A stretch of 64,000 nt of DNA. Origin: Phycisphaerales bacterium (GTDB lineage Bacteria > Planctomycetota > Phycisphaerae > Phycisphaerales > UBA5793). The notes beneath the pieces are model-generated. The model searched no databases and was not told the origin of the DNA. It worked only from the letters and a program-made list of their open reading frames with translations. Positions 1 through 8,002 of the stretch are shown here, piece by piece. The stretch covers positions 124,001-188,000 of the forward strand of contig JADZAS010000014.1 of assembly GCA_020852515.1 (NCBI GenBank), written 5' to 3'. The position numbers and the translations under genes were made by a program. Positions within the stretch are counted from its first letter, which is position 1. Each line of letters starts with the position of its first letter.

Positions 1-1
1 G

Positions 2-1495
2 CTGGCGTCCGAACGCGCGTTGCTCGCCGAGCGGGCGCGCGAGCGACTGGCGGCGCACGTCGAAGGCCAGCGCCTCATGCTGCGTGACCTCCTGGAAGGG
101 GCAAGGCCCTCCATCGCGCTTGGCCGCGACACCACCATGCTCCGCGCAGCGCTCGACGCCGCCGCGGAACGCATCCGGCGGGGCGACCTGCGCGATGCTC
201 CCGAGGCGGAACTCGACCACCGGATGACCATCGGGGACGCCTATCGCGAGATCGGCCAGTTCAGGGCGGCGCACGACATGCTTGACACGCTGCCCGACCT
301 TGCCGCGTCGATCGCGGGCGCCGAGAGCATCGAGCACGCGAACGCGCTGGCGGTCCGGGCGTCGCTGCTGCGGACGGAAGGGAACCTCGACGCCTCGCTC
401 GCGGACGCGCAATCCGCCCTGGATATCCGCCGGCGGGTGGCGTCCGGCGACCGGGCCGACCTGGCCAAGAACATCCAGGAGGTCGGCGACAGCCTGTTCG
501 GGCTCGGGCGGTACGACGAGGCGCTGGCATTCCAGCAGGAAGCGCTGGCGATGCGCCGACGGCTCTTTCCCGGTGACCATCCCGACGTGGCGCTCAGCTT
601 GAGCAGCGCGGGCGAGGTGCTCCGCGCGCTATGGCGGTTGGATGACGCGCTCGCGCATCACCAGCAGGCGCTGGCGATGTACCGGGCGCTGGAGGCAGGC
701 AACTCGCTCAACGTCGCGCTGGCGAGCAACAACGTGGCGGTGTGCCTGTCCGATCTGGGGCGCGCGTCGGAGGCGATCGGCCCGCAGCGCGAGGCGCTGG
801 AGATGTTCCGACGCCTTTATCCCGATGGCCACCCGTTCATCGTGAACGGCCTTGGCAACCTGGCGGGCTGCCTGCAGGACACCGGCCGCCTCGACGAGGC
901 GCTGCCGCAGTACGAGGCCGCGCTGGCGATGTCGCAGCGTCTCTTCGCCGGGGACCATCCGGGCACCGCCGTGTGCCTGAACAACCTGGCGTTCTGCCTT
1001 GACGCAATGGGCCGACCTGGCGACGCACTGTCACCGTACACCGCTGCGCTGGACATGCTCCGGCGGCTCTCCCCCGAGGGGCATCCGCAGATCCCACTGC
1101 TCCTGGGCAACATCGGCAGGACGCTCCACCTGCTGGGCCGTCTCGATGAGTCGATCGAAAGCTACGAGCGTGCGCTGGCCGAGGCCTCCGGCGGCTTACC
1201 CGAGGATGACCCGCGCGTGGCACGGTTGCACAGCAACTTCGGCTGGTGCCTGGTGGAATCCGGCCGGTTGGCCGAGGCGGAAACGCACCTTCTTTGGGCG
1301 CAGCAGAGCTTCGATGCCGCGGAGGGCATCCCGCCGCGCTTCCTGCGCGAGAACATCGCCAGGCTGGTCGAGGTCTTCGAGAAGCAGGCCCCGTCCAGCG
1401 AGGCGGCCCAGGCCAAGGCCGCGGAGTGGCGGCGGCGACTGGCCGAACTCGATGCCGGCCAATCGGCGGGCGGAGACCCGGGCGGAGGTGGCTGA
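2..1495 (+). CDS. TPR-repeat protein, C-terminal part of a probable Ser/Thr kinase-TPR protein (5' truncated)
   Basis: The reading frame is open to the left edge, so the N-terminus lies outside the window. The first ~60 visible residues are a charged Ala/Glu/Arg helix followed by LLEGARPSIALGRDTT and an AAAERIRRGDL segment. That arrangement is usual between the kinase/membrane part and the TPR part of planctomycete Ser/Thr kinase-TPR proteins. About eight to nine tetratricopeptide units of ~42 residues follow (recurring YDEALAFQQEALAMRRRLFPGDHP-like units, of the 'kinesin light chain' TPR type), ending in an Ala/Glu-rich tail. The TPRs should bind protein partners. The kinase domain is inferred from family architecture, not seen. 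A ~218 bp gap follows before the next gene. Confidence 0.8.
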   Translation: MASERALLAERARERLAAHVEGQRLMLRDLLEGARPSIALGRDTTMLRAALDAAAERIRRGDLRDAPEAELDHRMTIGDAYREIGQFRAAHDMLDTLPDLAASIAGAESIEHANALAVRASLLRTEGNLDASLADAQSALDIRRRVASGDRADLAKNIQEVGDSLFGLGRYDEALAFQQEALAMRRRLFPGDHPDVALSLSSAGEVLRALWRLDDALAHHQQALAMYRALEAGNSLNVALASNNVAVCLSDLGRASEAIGPQREALEMFRRLYPDGHPFIVNGLGNLAGCLQDTGRLDEALPQYEAALAMSQRLFAGDHPGTAVCLNNLAFCLDAMGRPGDALSPYTAALDMLRRLSPEGHPQIPLLLGNIGRTLHLLGRLDESIESYERALAEASGGLPEDDPRVARLHSNFGWCLVESGRLAEAETHLLWAQQSFDAAEGIPPRFLRENIARLVEVFEKQAPSSEAAQAKAAEWRRRLAELDAGQSAGGDPGGGG

Positions 1496-1713
1496 CCCGA
1501 CCGGGCTGACAGGCCTTCAACAGCGCCGCATCCGTCGCACACGGGGAAAAAGCGCGCAAGCCCGGAGATTCCGTTGCCCTCCGCGGGCGCAGTTTCCGCC
1601 TGATGCTGTGAGGGTCCGTTGCAGCTGGACCTGGCTCAGCCGGGACGCCGCCTGTGTGCGCGGCATCGCCGGCCGTTGTCGTGCTTGGCCCCTGGAGAGG
1701 AAAGAGGATCATC

Positions 1714-2487
1714 ATGCATACCCGTCTTGCCCGTGTGCTCATCGCCGGCGTTTCGCTGGCTTCCGCATACTCCGCCCGTGCCGACATCACCGGCTTTGGC
1801 AACTTCTCGGAGTGGACCATCAACCAGGGGGACGATGGGCCCGCCCCGATGCTGGTGGACAATGGCATCCGCCTCACCTATCTCAACGATGTCCTGCAGC
1901 AGACACGGAGCATCTGGCACGAGACGCCCCAGACGGTGTCGGCGTTCACCGCGTCCTTCACCTACCAGGCGCTCAACGGCGCGACGGGCAGCGGGTTCGG
2001 CGCCGCCCTGGTTCTTCAGAACGACCCCGACGGCATCCACGCGCTCGGGGCCTCACCCGGCGATGAATGCGGGTACGACGGCATCGAGGACAGCGTCGCC
2101 GTCACGCTGGAGTTGGGCTTGCCCTCACGGTCGGGTCTGTACACCGACGGGCTCTTCGGGGGCGGGTCGCCCTCCATCAGTCCGGTCGATCTCCGCGCCG
2201 GCAACCCGGTCCTCGTCTCGCTCCAGTACGACGGCTCGATCCTCGGCGTCAGCATCCTCGACACGGTGACGCTCGATTCGTTCGACGCGGCCTACGCCGT
2301 GGACATCCCGGCGCTCGTCGGCAGTTCGACCGCGCTCGTCGGCTTCACCGCCAGCACGGGGTTCGGGAGCTCGGCCGACCAGTACATCTTCAACCCGCAG
2401 TTCACCAGCATCCCGGAACCCGGCTCGCTGGCGCTGCTCGCGCTGCTCGGCGCGACCGCTTCCCGGCGACGAAGGGCCGCAGCATGA
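1714..2487 (+). CDS. PEP-CTERM secreted protein with L-type-lectin-like domain
   Basis: The 257-aa product has an N-terminal signal peptide (MHTRLARVLIAGVSLASAYSA), then a beta-rich domain reading FGNFSEWTIN...GSGFGAALVLQNDP...GIEDSVAVTLEL. This is characteristic of bacterial legume-lectin-like carbohydrate-binding domains. It ends in IPEPGSLALLALLG plus an Arg-rich tail, a typical PEP-CTERM sorting signal (PEP motif, hydrophobic helix, basic tail) recognised by exosortase in exopolysaccharide-producing bacteria. The ATG at 1714 follows a purine-rich ribosome binding site (gagaggaaagagg). The stop codon overlaps the next start as ATGA, implying translational coupling. Sugar binding is a family inference. 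Only fold-like motifs and the sorting signal are visible. Confidence 0.85.
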   Translation: MHTRLARVLIAGVSLASAYSARADITGFGNFSEWTINQGDDGPAPMLVDNGIRLTYLNDVLQQTRSIWHETPQTVSAFTASFTYQALNGATGSGFGAALVLQNDPDGIHALGASPGDECGYDGIEDSVAVTLELGLPSRSGLYTDGLFGGGSPSISPVDLRAGNPVLVSLQYDGSILGVSILDTVTLDSFDAAYAVDIPALVGSSTALVGFTASTGFGSSADQYIFNPQFTSIPEPGSLALLALLGATASRRRRAAA

Positions 2488-3416
2488 CGCTCCACGAGTC
2501 CAGCGCGCGAGCTGTTGCTGCGCCGGGTACGTTGCGTGGAGGCGCGCCGGCTGACTCAGGGCGGATCATGTTCGAGATCAACGGCGTCCGTGGGAGCAAC
2601 GGGAAGCCGGTCAGAGTCCGGGTCGAAGCCGCGTCGCTGCCCGATGCGGTTCGCAAGGCCGCAAGCAACGGGGTGACCGTGGACCCGGCGTCAGCGATGG
2701 TGGTGCGACCGACCGTTGACCCGGCAGTCGAACGAGCGGAAGCCGGCCGGACACACGCGGGAGAGAGACGACCGCGAGTCGGTACGATTGCATGGATTGC
2801 GTGCGGCGGAGCGGTTGCCGGTGCGCTGCTCGTCGGGATTCCGCTCCGACTGCTGGGTTCATCGGCTGCATTGGTAGGTAACGAGGCATTGATCGCTGAT
2901 GTGAATGCTCCCAGCCACGCACCGACCTCAACGGATGTACAAGTCCGCCAGGGCGCGAGCACACACAAATCAGCAACGCAGGCGGAGCAGGAGCGACGAT
3001 TCGAGCGACAGAAAGGCGCGACTTATCGGTACTGGTCCGCGCTCTCTGTTGAGCTGGAGAAGCTCCGCACGCTGCCGAGCGGTGAGATTGCCAAGGGCCG
3101 GAGGTTGCAGTCGATCGCTTCCGACATTGCTGCAATCTCGTCTCTCGACGTGGACACAAGGGCGTTGCAGATCGGCGCGCAGTGGACGAAAGCACTTCGT
3201 CGGATAGGTGAGATCGGGTTGTACATGGCGGGAGACCAGTGGCTTCTCGATTGCGTCAGGCATGGTGCGGATGGGGACCCGCTCTGGCCGATTGAGGAGC
3301 GGAAGCGCCTTGAGAATGAGGCGCTCACACTGCTCAGCGATGTGGAGGACGCTTCCACGTCGGGCCGCCACACGCTCACACAGCTGTACGGGGTCGAGTT
3401 CCGTCCGCTTCGATAG
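2484..3416 (+). CDS. single-pass membrane protein of unknown function
   Basis: The 310-aa product has no family I can name. Residues ~29-73 form a small domain (MFEINGVRGSNGKPVRVRVE...DAVRKAASNGV) like a short N-terminal module seen in several planctomycete membrane proteins. One transmembrane helix lies at ~100-124 (TIAWIACGGAVAGALLVGIP), followed by a soluble, helix-rich C-terminal domain. The ATG at 2484 overlaps the stop of the lectin-like gene (ATGA). An internal ATG at 2568 would begin exactly at the small domain and is a plausible alternative start. The 3' half is less GC-rich than its neighbours. It ends ~135 bp before the relaxase, so it is either the last chromosomal gene before the element or part of it. 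Confidence 0.65.
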   Translation: MTLHESSARAVAAPGTLRGGAPADSGRIMFEINGVRGSNGKPVRVRVEAASLPDAVRKAASNGVTVDPASAMVVRPTVDPAVERAEAGRTHAGERRPRVGTIAWIACGGAVAGALLVGIPLRLLGSSAALVGNEALIADVNAPSHAPTSTDVQVRQGASTHKSATQAEQERRFERQKGATYRYWSALSVELEKLRTLPSGEIAKGRRLQSIASDIAAISSLDVDTRALQIGAQWTKALRRIGEIGLYMAGDQWLLDCVRHGADGDPLWPIEERKRLENEALTLLSDVEDASTSGRHTLTQLYGVEFRPLR

Positions 3417-3451
3417 GCTCATCGTGGCCGCAATCAGCCACGGGGTGCAGT

Positions 3452-3548
3452 GCGCGTCGTCCGTGAAACGCGCGCCGTGAAAGAAATCAACCCCCGCGCG
3501 AACAAGTTCTTGACGATTGCGAATGACGCGGTAGGAACTATCGCGTCA
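3452..3548. promoter_or_regulatory. inverted repeats upstream of the relaxase, candidate oriT/promoter
   Basis: The gap before the relaxase contains two inverted repeats. GCGCGT at 3452-3457 pairs with ACGCGC at 3468-3473. TGACGCG at 3524-3530 pairs perfectly with CGCGTCA at 3542-3548 around an 11-nt loop, ending two bases before the relaxase ATG. MobF relaxases normally bind a hairpin next to their nick site just upstream of their own gene, so this is the natural place for oriT and relaxase autoregulation. The nic site itself is not identified. Confidence 0.4.
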
Positions 3549-3550
3549 CC

Positions 3551-6196
3551 ATGCTTCGCATCACCCAGAACAACTCGCCGGACCGGGCCAAGAGCTACTA
3601 CTCGACCTCCGACTACTACTCGGAGGGGCAGGAACTCGTCGGTGTCTGGAGAGGCAACGGGGCGGCGCGTCTGGGGCTCTCGGGCACTGTCGGGCGCGAA
3701 GACTGGGATGCGCTGTGTGACAACCGCCATCCGGCGACGGGCGCACCGCTGACGCCGCGCACGAAGCGCGAGCGGCGCGTCGGCTACGACTTCAACTTCC
3801 ACGTGCCGAAGTCGGTGTCGATCCTCTATGGCCTCACGCGCGACGGGCGCATCCTGGACGCCTTCCGCGACTCCGTCGAAGCCACGATGGAGGACATTGA
3901 GGCCGAGGTGCAGACGCGGGTGCGCGCGGGCGGGCGCAACGAGGACCGCACGACCGGCACCCTCGTCATGGGCGAGTTCGTGCATTTCACGGCCAGGCCG
4001 GTCGAGGGCGTGCCGGACCCCCACCTGCACGCCCACTGCTTCGTGTTCAACACGACGTGGGACGGGGACGAATCCCGCTGGAAAGCAGGCCAGTTTGCCG
4101 CGCTCAAGCGTGACGCGCCGTTCTTCGAGGCGGTCTTTCACGCGCGACTGGCCCGGCGGCTGGAGGAACTCGGCCTGCCGACGCAGCGCACGAAGCAGGG
4201 CTGGGAACTTGCCGGCGTGCCGCAGTCCGCCATCGACAGGTTCTCGCGGCGGACGGCGCTGATTGAAGAGAAGGCCCGCGAAGCAGGCATCACCAACCCG
4301 GAAGCGAAGGGCGAACTCGGCGCGAAGACGCGCGAGAAGAAGCAGAAGGACCTGACGCTCGACGAGCTGCGGGGCGAGTGGATGTCCCGCATGACGGCCG
4401 ACGAGCTGGCGGCGCTTGAGGGGGTGAAGGCCCGGCTCGGCATGGAGACCCTGCCGGAGGACGGCCGGGCGGCCCGCGAGGCGGCGCTGCACGCCGTCGG
4501 CCACTGCTTCGAGCGCAGCGCCGTCGTGCCGGAGCGGAAGATACTCGCGGAAGCGATGAAGCGGGCGATGGGCAAGGCGTCGCCGGAGTCTGTCATGCGC
4601 AGCCTGGCGGCGGAGCACCTGGTCGTGGCCGAGCGCAAGGGACGGCGGCTCGCCACGACGCGCAGCGTCCTGGAGGAAGAGACGCGGATGCTCGCCTTCG
4701 CGCGCAGCGGCCGCGGAACGTGCCGACCGCTCGGCGTTCCCGGCTACGCGCTCAAACGCGACTGGCTGAACGCCGACCAGCGACGGGCCGTACAGCACGT
4801 GCTGGACTCGAACGACCGGGTGATCCTGGTGCGCGGCGCCGCCGGCACGGGTAAGACGACGATGATGAAGGAAGCGGTTGAGGGCATCGAGGCCGGCGGC
4901 AGGCGGGTCTTCGTGTTCGCCCCCTCGGCCGACGCCAGCCGCGACGTGCTGCGCGAAGTCGAGGGCTTCGCCGACGCCGACACGGTGGCGCGTCTGCTGG
5001 TGGACGAGCGGTTGCAGGCCCAAATCGCCGGGCAGGTGATCTGGATCGACGAAGCCGGGCTGCTGGGCTCGCGGATGATGGGCCGGGTGTTCGACCTGGC
5101 GGAGCGTCTCGACGCACGGGTCATTCTCTCCGGCGACCGGCGGCAGCACGGCAGCGTCGAACGTGGCGCGGCCCTGCGGCTGCTCGAAGAAGAAGCCGGG
5201 CTGGTCCCGGCGGAGATACGGGAGATTTTGCGGCAGCGCGGCGACTATCGGGAAGCCGTGCGGGCGCTCTCCGAGGGACGGACGGAGGACGGCTTTCGTG
5301 AACTGGACATGTTGGGCTGGATACGCGAGGTCGGCGAGACCGAGCGCTACAAGGCACTGGCGGAGGATTTCGTGGCGACGGTGGAAGCGGGCAAGACGGC
5401 GCTCGTCGTGTCGCCGACGCACCTGGAGGGCGAGTGGATCACGGATGAGATTCGCGCCCGGCTCAAGCAGGCGGGAAGGCTGGGCGAGGGGGAGCGCACC
5501 TTCCTGGCGCTGGAGAGTGCGAACCTGACGGAAGCCGAGAAGGCCGACCCGCTGAACTACGCACCCGGCGACGTGCTCGTGTATCACCAGAACGCGAAGG
5601 GGCATCGCAAGGGCGAGCGTGTGGTGGTCGGCGATGCGCCGCTGCCGCTCGACCAGGCGGAGCGTTTCCAGGTTTACCGGCCGTCGGTGCTGCCGATCGC
5701 CCCCGGCGACGTGCTGCGCATCACGCGCAACGGGACCACGGCCGACGGCCGGCACCGGCTCAACAACGGGGCGCTCTACGCGGTGCGCGGCTTCGACGCC
5801 GGCGGAGATATCGTGCTCGCGAACGGATGGACCGTCGCGAAGGATTACGGCCACCTGGCACACGGCTACGTCGTGACCAGCCATGCGTCCCAAGGCAAGA
5901 CGGTGGACCGGGTTTTCATCGGTCAGTCGTCCGACTCACTGCCGGCGTCGTCACGCGAACAGTTCTACGTCTCGGTCTCGCGCGGCCGCGAGCAGGCGAC
6001 CATCTACACCGACGACAAGGAAGCCCTGCTGGAGGCGGTGAGCCGGACGGATGACCGGCTCACGGCGACGGAGTTCGTCGCCGGGCGCGACCTGCGCGAG
6101 CGGGCCGCCACGATTCAGCGACTGGAACGGCTGGCCATCCCCGCCGTCGCGCGCATCATGCACCATGAACAGGAGCGACTGATCCATGAGCGATAG
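3551..6196 (+). CDS. MobF-family (TrwC/TraI-type) conjugative relaxase-helicase
   Basis: The 881-aa bifunctional transfer protein should nick one DNA strand at oriT, stay covalently attached and unwind the strand for export. The N-terminal TrwC-type relaxase domain (~1-290) has the two catalytic tyrosine pairs Y16/Y17 and Y22/Y23 in SYYSTSDYYSEG and the metal-binding histidine triad PDPHLHAHC near residues 155-163. The C-terminal half is a superfamily-1 RecD-like helicase: Walker A GAAGTGKTT near residue 430, IWIDEAGLL near 497 and the late motif VTSHASQGKTVDRVF near 778. The length is close to TrwC (966 aa). The ATG at 3551 gives the N-terminal MLRITQN typical of the family. The next gene overlaps its end by 11 bp. 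All key residues are present, so it is probably active. Confidence 0.95.
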   Translation: MLRITQNNSPDRAKSYYSTSDYYSEGQELVGVWRGNGAARLGLSGTVGREDWDALCDNRHPATGAPLTPRTKRERRVGYDFNFHVPKSVSILYGLTRDGRILDAFRDSVEATMEDIEAEVQTRVRAGGRNEDRTTGTLVMGEFVHFTARPVEGVPDPHLHAHCFVFNTTWDGDESRWKAGQFAALKRDAPFFEAVFHARLARRLEELGLPTQRTKQGWELAGVPQSAIDRFSRRTALIEEKAREAGITNPEAKGELGAKTREKKQKDLTLDELRGEWMSRMTADELAALEGVKARLGMETLPEDGRAAREAALHAVGHCFERSAVVPERKILAEAMKRAMGKASPESVMRSLAAEHLVVAERKGRRLATTRSVLEEETRMLAFARSGRGTCRPLGVPGYALKRDWLNADQRRAVQHVLDSNDRVILVRGAAGTGKTTMMKEAVEGIEAGGRRVFVFAPSADASRDVLREVEGFADADTVARLLVDERLQAQIAGQVIWIDEAGLLGSRMMGRVFDLAERLDARVILSGDRRQHGSVERGAALRLLEEEAGLVPAEIREILRQRGDYREAVRALSEGRTEDGFRELDMLGWIREVGETERYKALAEDFVATVEAGKTALVVSPTHLEGEWITDEIRARLKQAGRLGEGERTFLALESANLTEAEKADPLNYAPGDVLVYHQNAKGHRKGERVVVGDAPLPLDQAERFQVYRPSVLPIAPGDVLRITRNGTTADGRHRLNNGALYAVRGFDAGGDIVLANGWTVAKDYGHLAHGYVVTSHASQGKTVDRVFIGQSSDSLPASSREQFYVSVSRGREQATIYTDDKEALLEAVSRTDDRLTATEFVAGRDLRERAATIQRLERLAIPAVARIMHHEQERLIHER

Positions 6197-6602
6197 CGCC
6201 GTGCTGCAACGCTACGTGACGAACCGGGATTCCCGCCTCGGCATTGCGACCGACCATGCGGAAGCGGATGCCTGCGACGACCTCGGCGCCTTCGGCTGGC
6301 TGCGGGGCATCCGTGACCGTGCCGTTATGCTGGAGCTGCGCCGCAAAGACGGCTCCATTGTCGCCATCGGCTACGGCTGGCTGGAGCGTGTCGCCTTCGA
6401 CCCGTCGGAGGGTATCACGCTCTCGGCGGCGGGCCAGAAGATCCGCATCAAAGGGCGCAACCTCAACGCGGAGATTCGTCCCGCTGTCAGGCTCTTCGAG
6501 GGTATCGCCCGGCATCGCGTGTCGTGGGTGCGTGAGGCGGACCGGACCATCGGTTTGCAGGCCGGCGACCGCGAGACGGTGATCGACTCAATCGAGTGGT
6601 GA
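6186..6602 (+). CDS. hypothetical protein overlapping the relaxase end
   Basis: The 138-aa soluble, acidic/basic-mixed protein has no signal peptide or membrane segment. Its ATG lies 11 bp inside the end of the relaxase gene, so the two are almost certainly co-transcribed and translationally coupled. Short beta-strand-like stretches (AVMLELRRKDGSIVAIGYGWLERV, first 20 residues from AVM) alternate with charged loops. I recognise no family. The coupling suggests a partner or regulator in transfer initiation, such as an accessory oriT protein, but this is inference from position only. Confidence 0.75.
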   Translation: MSDSAVLQRYVTNRDSRLGIATDHAEADACDDLGAFGWLRGIRDRAVMLELRRKDGSIVAIGYGWLERVAFDPSEGITLSAAGQKIRIKGRNLNAEIRPAVRLFEGIARHRVSWVREADRTIGLQAGDRETVIDSIEW

Positions 6603-6605
6603 CGT

Positions 6606-6824
6606 TTAGCGTCCGCGGCCGCGCCCCCGGTGCTGGTCCTCGGCCGCGTGCTTGCGGTTGAGGTCGCGGAGCAGGGGCTGAAGCACCTGCATGACGGAGG
6701 CCGCCGCCATCACCCCCATGCAGACCATCGCGACCTTGTTGAAGACGACGGCGTCGGAGGCCGGCGCACTGCGGGCCATCTGCTGGGCGGTGTTGGCGAG
6801 GTGGAGCGGGTTGGGTGCGGACAT
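6606..6824 (-). CDS. small membrane protein
   Basis: The 72-aa product has a single hydrophobic helix around residues 29-50 (NKVAMVCMGVMAAASVMQVL) and a very basic tail of Arg/Gly repeats (HRGRGRGR). It is convergent with the previous gene, with a 3-bp gap between stops. The ATG at 6824 has no strong Shine-Dalgarno sequence. The composition (plausible membrane helix, basic cytoplasmic tail) fits a real small protein, but the evidence is modest. No function can be assigned. Confidence 0.45.
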   Translation of the reverse strand: MSAPNPLHLANTAQQMARSAPASDAVVFNKVAMVCMGVMAAASVMQVLQPLLRDLNRKHAAEDQHRGRGRGR

Positions 6825-6949
6825 GGTGGCGTTGGTTGTTGACGTGACCTACCATAGCGCATCGCGCGCCGCTTGTGAATGACATTTCTGTTACAGTTGC
6901 GCTGCTGAGTATTGACGCTGCACCGGCGCATGTCGTTCGCGCATCGCAC

Positions 6950-7018
6950 CTTCCACCGCGCGTGGGGATCTCCGATGGCGGCGGTCTCCGCCGACTACAA
7001 TCACATCGACGGTGGAAG
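6950..7018. other. nested inverted repeats, possible structured RNA or terminator
   Basis: Three nested complementary segments occur within 69 bases: CTTCCACCG (6950-6958) with CGGTGGAAG (7010-7018), CGATG (6973-6977) with CATCG (7004-7008), and CGGCGG (6979-6984) with CCGCCG (6988-6993). They lie in a 221-bp gap between two leftward genes, 28 bases past the stop of the repeat protein. This could be that gene's terminator, a leader for the small membrane gene, or a small RNA. There is no T-run. Confidence 0.35.
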
Positions 7019-7045
7019 AAAGGTCTTCAAATGAACGGTGCCGGT

Positions 7046-7771
7046 CTACCTGCCGCGAGCCGGGTCGGTGCGACCGGAGTCTCTGCGCGCGTTCTCAGGC
7101 AGGCCATGACCCGGCTGCGGCTCGGTAGCGGACGTAGCCTGTCCGAACATGGGCGTCACGATTCCCTCTCCCTCCTGCACCAGTTGCCCCAGCTTCAGTC
7201 CGAGCGCCGCGAGTCGCGCCCGCTCCTCCGGCAGGTGATCGTCCTGCGGCGTGACGTGCGTCTCGACCGGCTGTGATGCGCCCGACGGTGTTGATTGATC
7301 GGCGGAACTCCATGAGAACAACTCGGCCACAAGCCCCTCGTCGCCGCGTATACGCTCTCCCAACTTCAGTGCGAGCGCGGCCTGCCGCGCCTGCTCGTCC
7401 GGCAGGTGATCCCTGACCGTCGTGGCCGCTGAGTCATTCCGCGTCACGCTTTCTGTTGGTGCTTGATCGGCGGGCGTCTGTGAGAACAACTCGCCCAGCA
7501 GGCCCTTGTCGGCGCGCAACCGTTCTGCCAGTTTCAGCCCAAGGGAGGCTTGGCGTTTCTGCTCCTCCGGCAGGTGATCCACCAGCGCCGCAGCGAACGA
7601 CTCACTCTGCGGTGAGTCTGCGGCTGGTGAAGGATCGGCGGAAGTCCGTGAGAACAATCCGGCCACAAGGTCCTTGTTGTTGCGCAGTCGCTCCGCAAGC
7701 CTCAAGGCCAGCATCCCCAATTGCATATCCTCCTCGGACAGCGCTCGCGCTGGCATTTCCTGATCTGACAT
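7046..7771 (-). CDS. protein with four ~56-residue internal repeats, unknown function
   Basis: The 241-aa product is built from four tandem copies of a helical unit, consensus DHLPEEQARQAALGLKLAER followed by IRGDEGLVAELFS and ADQ. They start near residues 11 (degenerate), 65, 121 and 178 and are separated by low-complexity linkers. The repeat is also visible in the DNA: CCGGCAGGTGAT recurs at about 170-bp spacing near 7229, 7399 and 7569. Each unit looks like one long amphipathic helix plus a shorter one. No signal peptide or membrane segment is present, and I know of no matching family. The ATG at 7771 has a G-rich site upstream and sits 13 bases from a palindrome. A role in the mobile element is inferred from location only. 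Confidence 0.75.
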   Translation of the reverse strand: MSDQEMPARALSEEDMQLGMLALRLAERLRNNKDLVAGLFSRTSADPSPAADSPQSESFAAALVDHLPEEQKRQASLGLKLAERLRADKGLLGELFSQTPADQAPTESVTRNDSAATTVRDHLPDEQARQAALALKLGERIRGDEGLVAELFSWSSADQSTPSGASQPVETHVTPQDDHLPEERARLAALGLKLGQLVQEGEGIVTPMFGQATSATEPQPGHGLPENARRDSGRTDPARGR

Positions 7772-7783
7772 CTGTGCCCCCGT

Positions 7784-7799
7784 TGTATAGTTGTATACA
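7784..7799. promoter_or_regulatory. palindrome upstream of the repeat-protein gene, possible operator
   Basis: TGTATA-GTTG-TATACA is a perfect 6-bp palindrome with a 4-bp spacer, 13 bases upstream of the leftward ATG at 7771 in an unusually AT-rich stretch. It has the size and position of a dimeric repressor site, or of the -10 region of the repeat-protein promoter. No cognate regulator is identified. Confidence 0.4.
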
Positions 7800-7840
7800 C
7801 GATATCAAGCTCATCCTATCACAACTGTGTTACGGTTTGA

Positions 7841-7987
7841 TGACAGGCTCGCCGGGCGGCGCGTGAGATGTCAGGTTAGGGTGTACCCCATCCTGATGTC
7901 AGACAGTTCCGGCCCGTTCTGTCAGACTGGACTCACTTCAAGTATTTGTTGACAGGTGCGGCGCGATGTCATAGATGTCGCCTGACA
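7841..7987. promoter_or_regulatory. cluster of TGTCA/TGACA motifs, candidate resolvase res site
   Basis: Eight pentamers of the TGTCA/TGACA(G) type occur in 147 bp just before the resolvase: TGACA 7841, TGTCA 7869, TGTCA 7897, TGTCA 7920, TGACA 7950, TGTCA 7967, TGTCG 7976 and TGACA 7983. TGTCAGAC is a direct repeat at 7897 and 7920. Tn3-family resolvases bind inverted half-sites that begin TGTC, arranged as three dimer sites upstream of their own gene, so this cluster has the expected position and content. It probably also controls resolvase transcription. Confidence 0.6.
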
Positions 7988-8002
7988 GTTCATGGAGAGC
8001 AG

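Noticed and set aside
837-1877. Large leftward open frame across the TPR gene and the gap
   Set aside because: Shadow of the TPR gene: Pro/Arg-rich, no family, and no start signal.
2669-2677. CGGGGTGAC, identical to nine bases of the tRNA-Pro 3' end, as a possible left attachment site
   Set aside because: A 9-mer of this GC content is expected by chance at about this frequency in ~17 kb, it lies inside a coding region, and a 7-base match at 3441 is equally weak. No extended duplication exists.
3434-5893. Long open frame antisense to the relaxase (about 819 codons)
   Set aside because: It mirrors the relaxase gene in high-GC DNA, has a composition rich in Arg/His/Leu without domains, and the relaxase frame has all expected motifs.
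6875-7276. Rightward frame opposite the repeat protein
   Set aside because: It lies mostly antisense to a gene with clear internal repeats and shows no domain or ribosome binding site.
7046-7771. The ~170-bp direct repeats as a CRISPR array
   Set aside because: Units are coding, long, and degenerate, with no short identical repeats or unique spacers.
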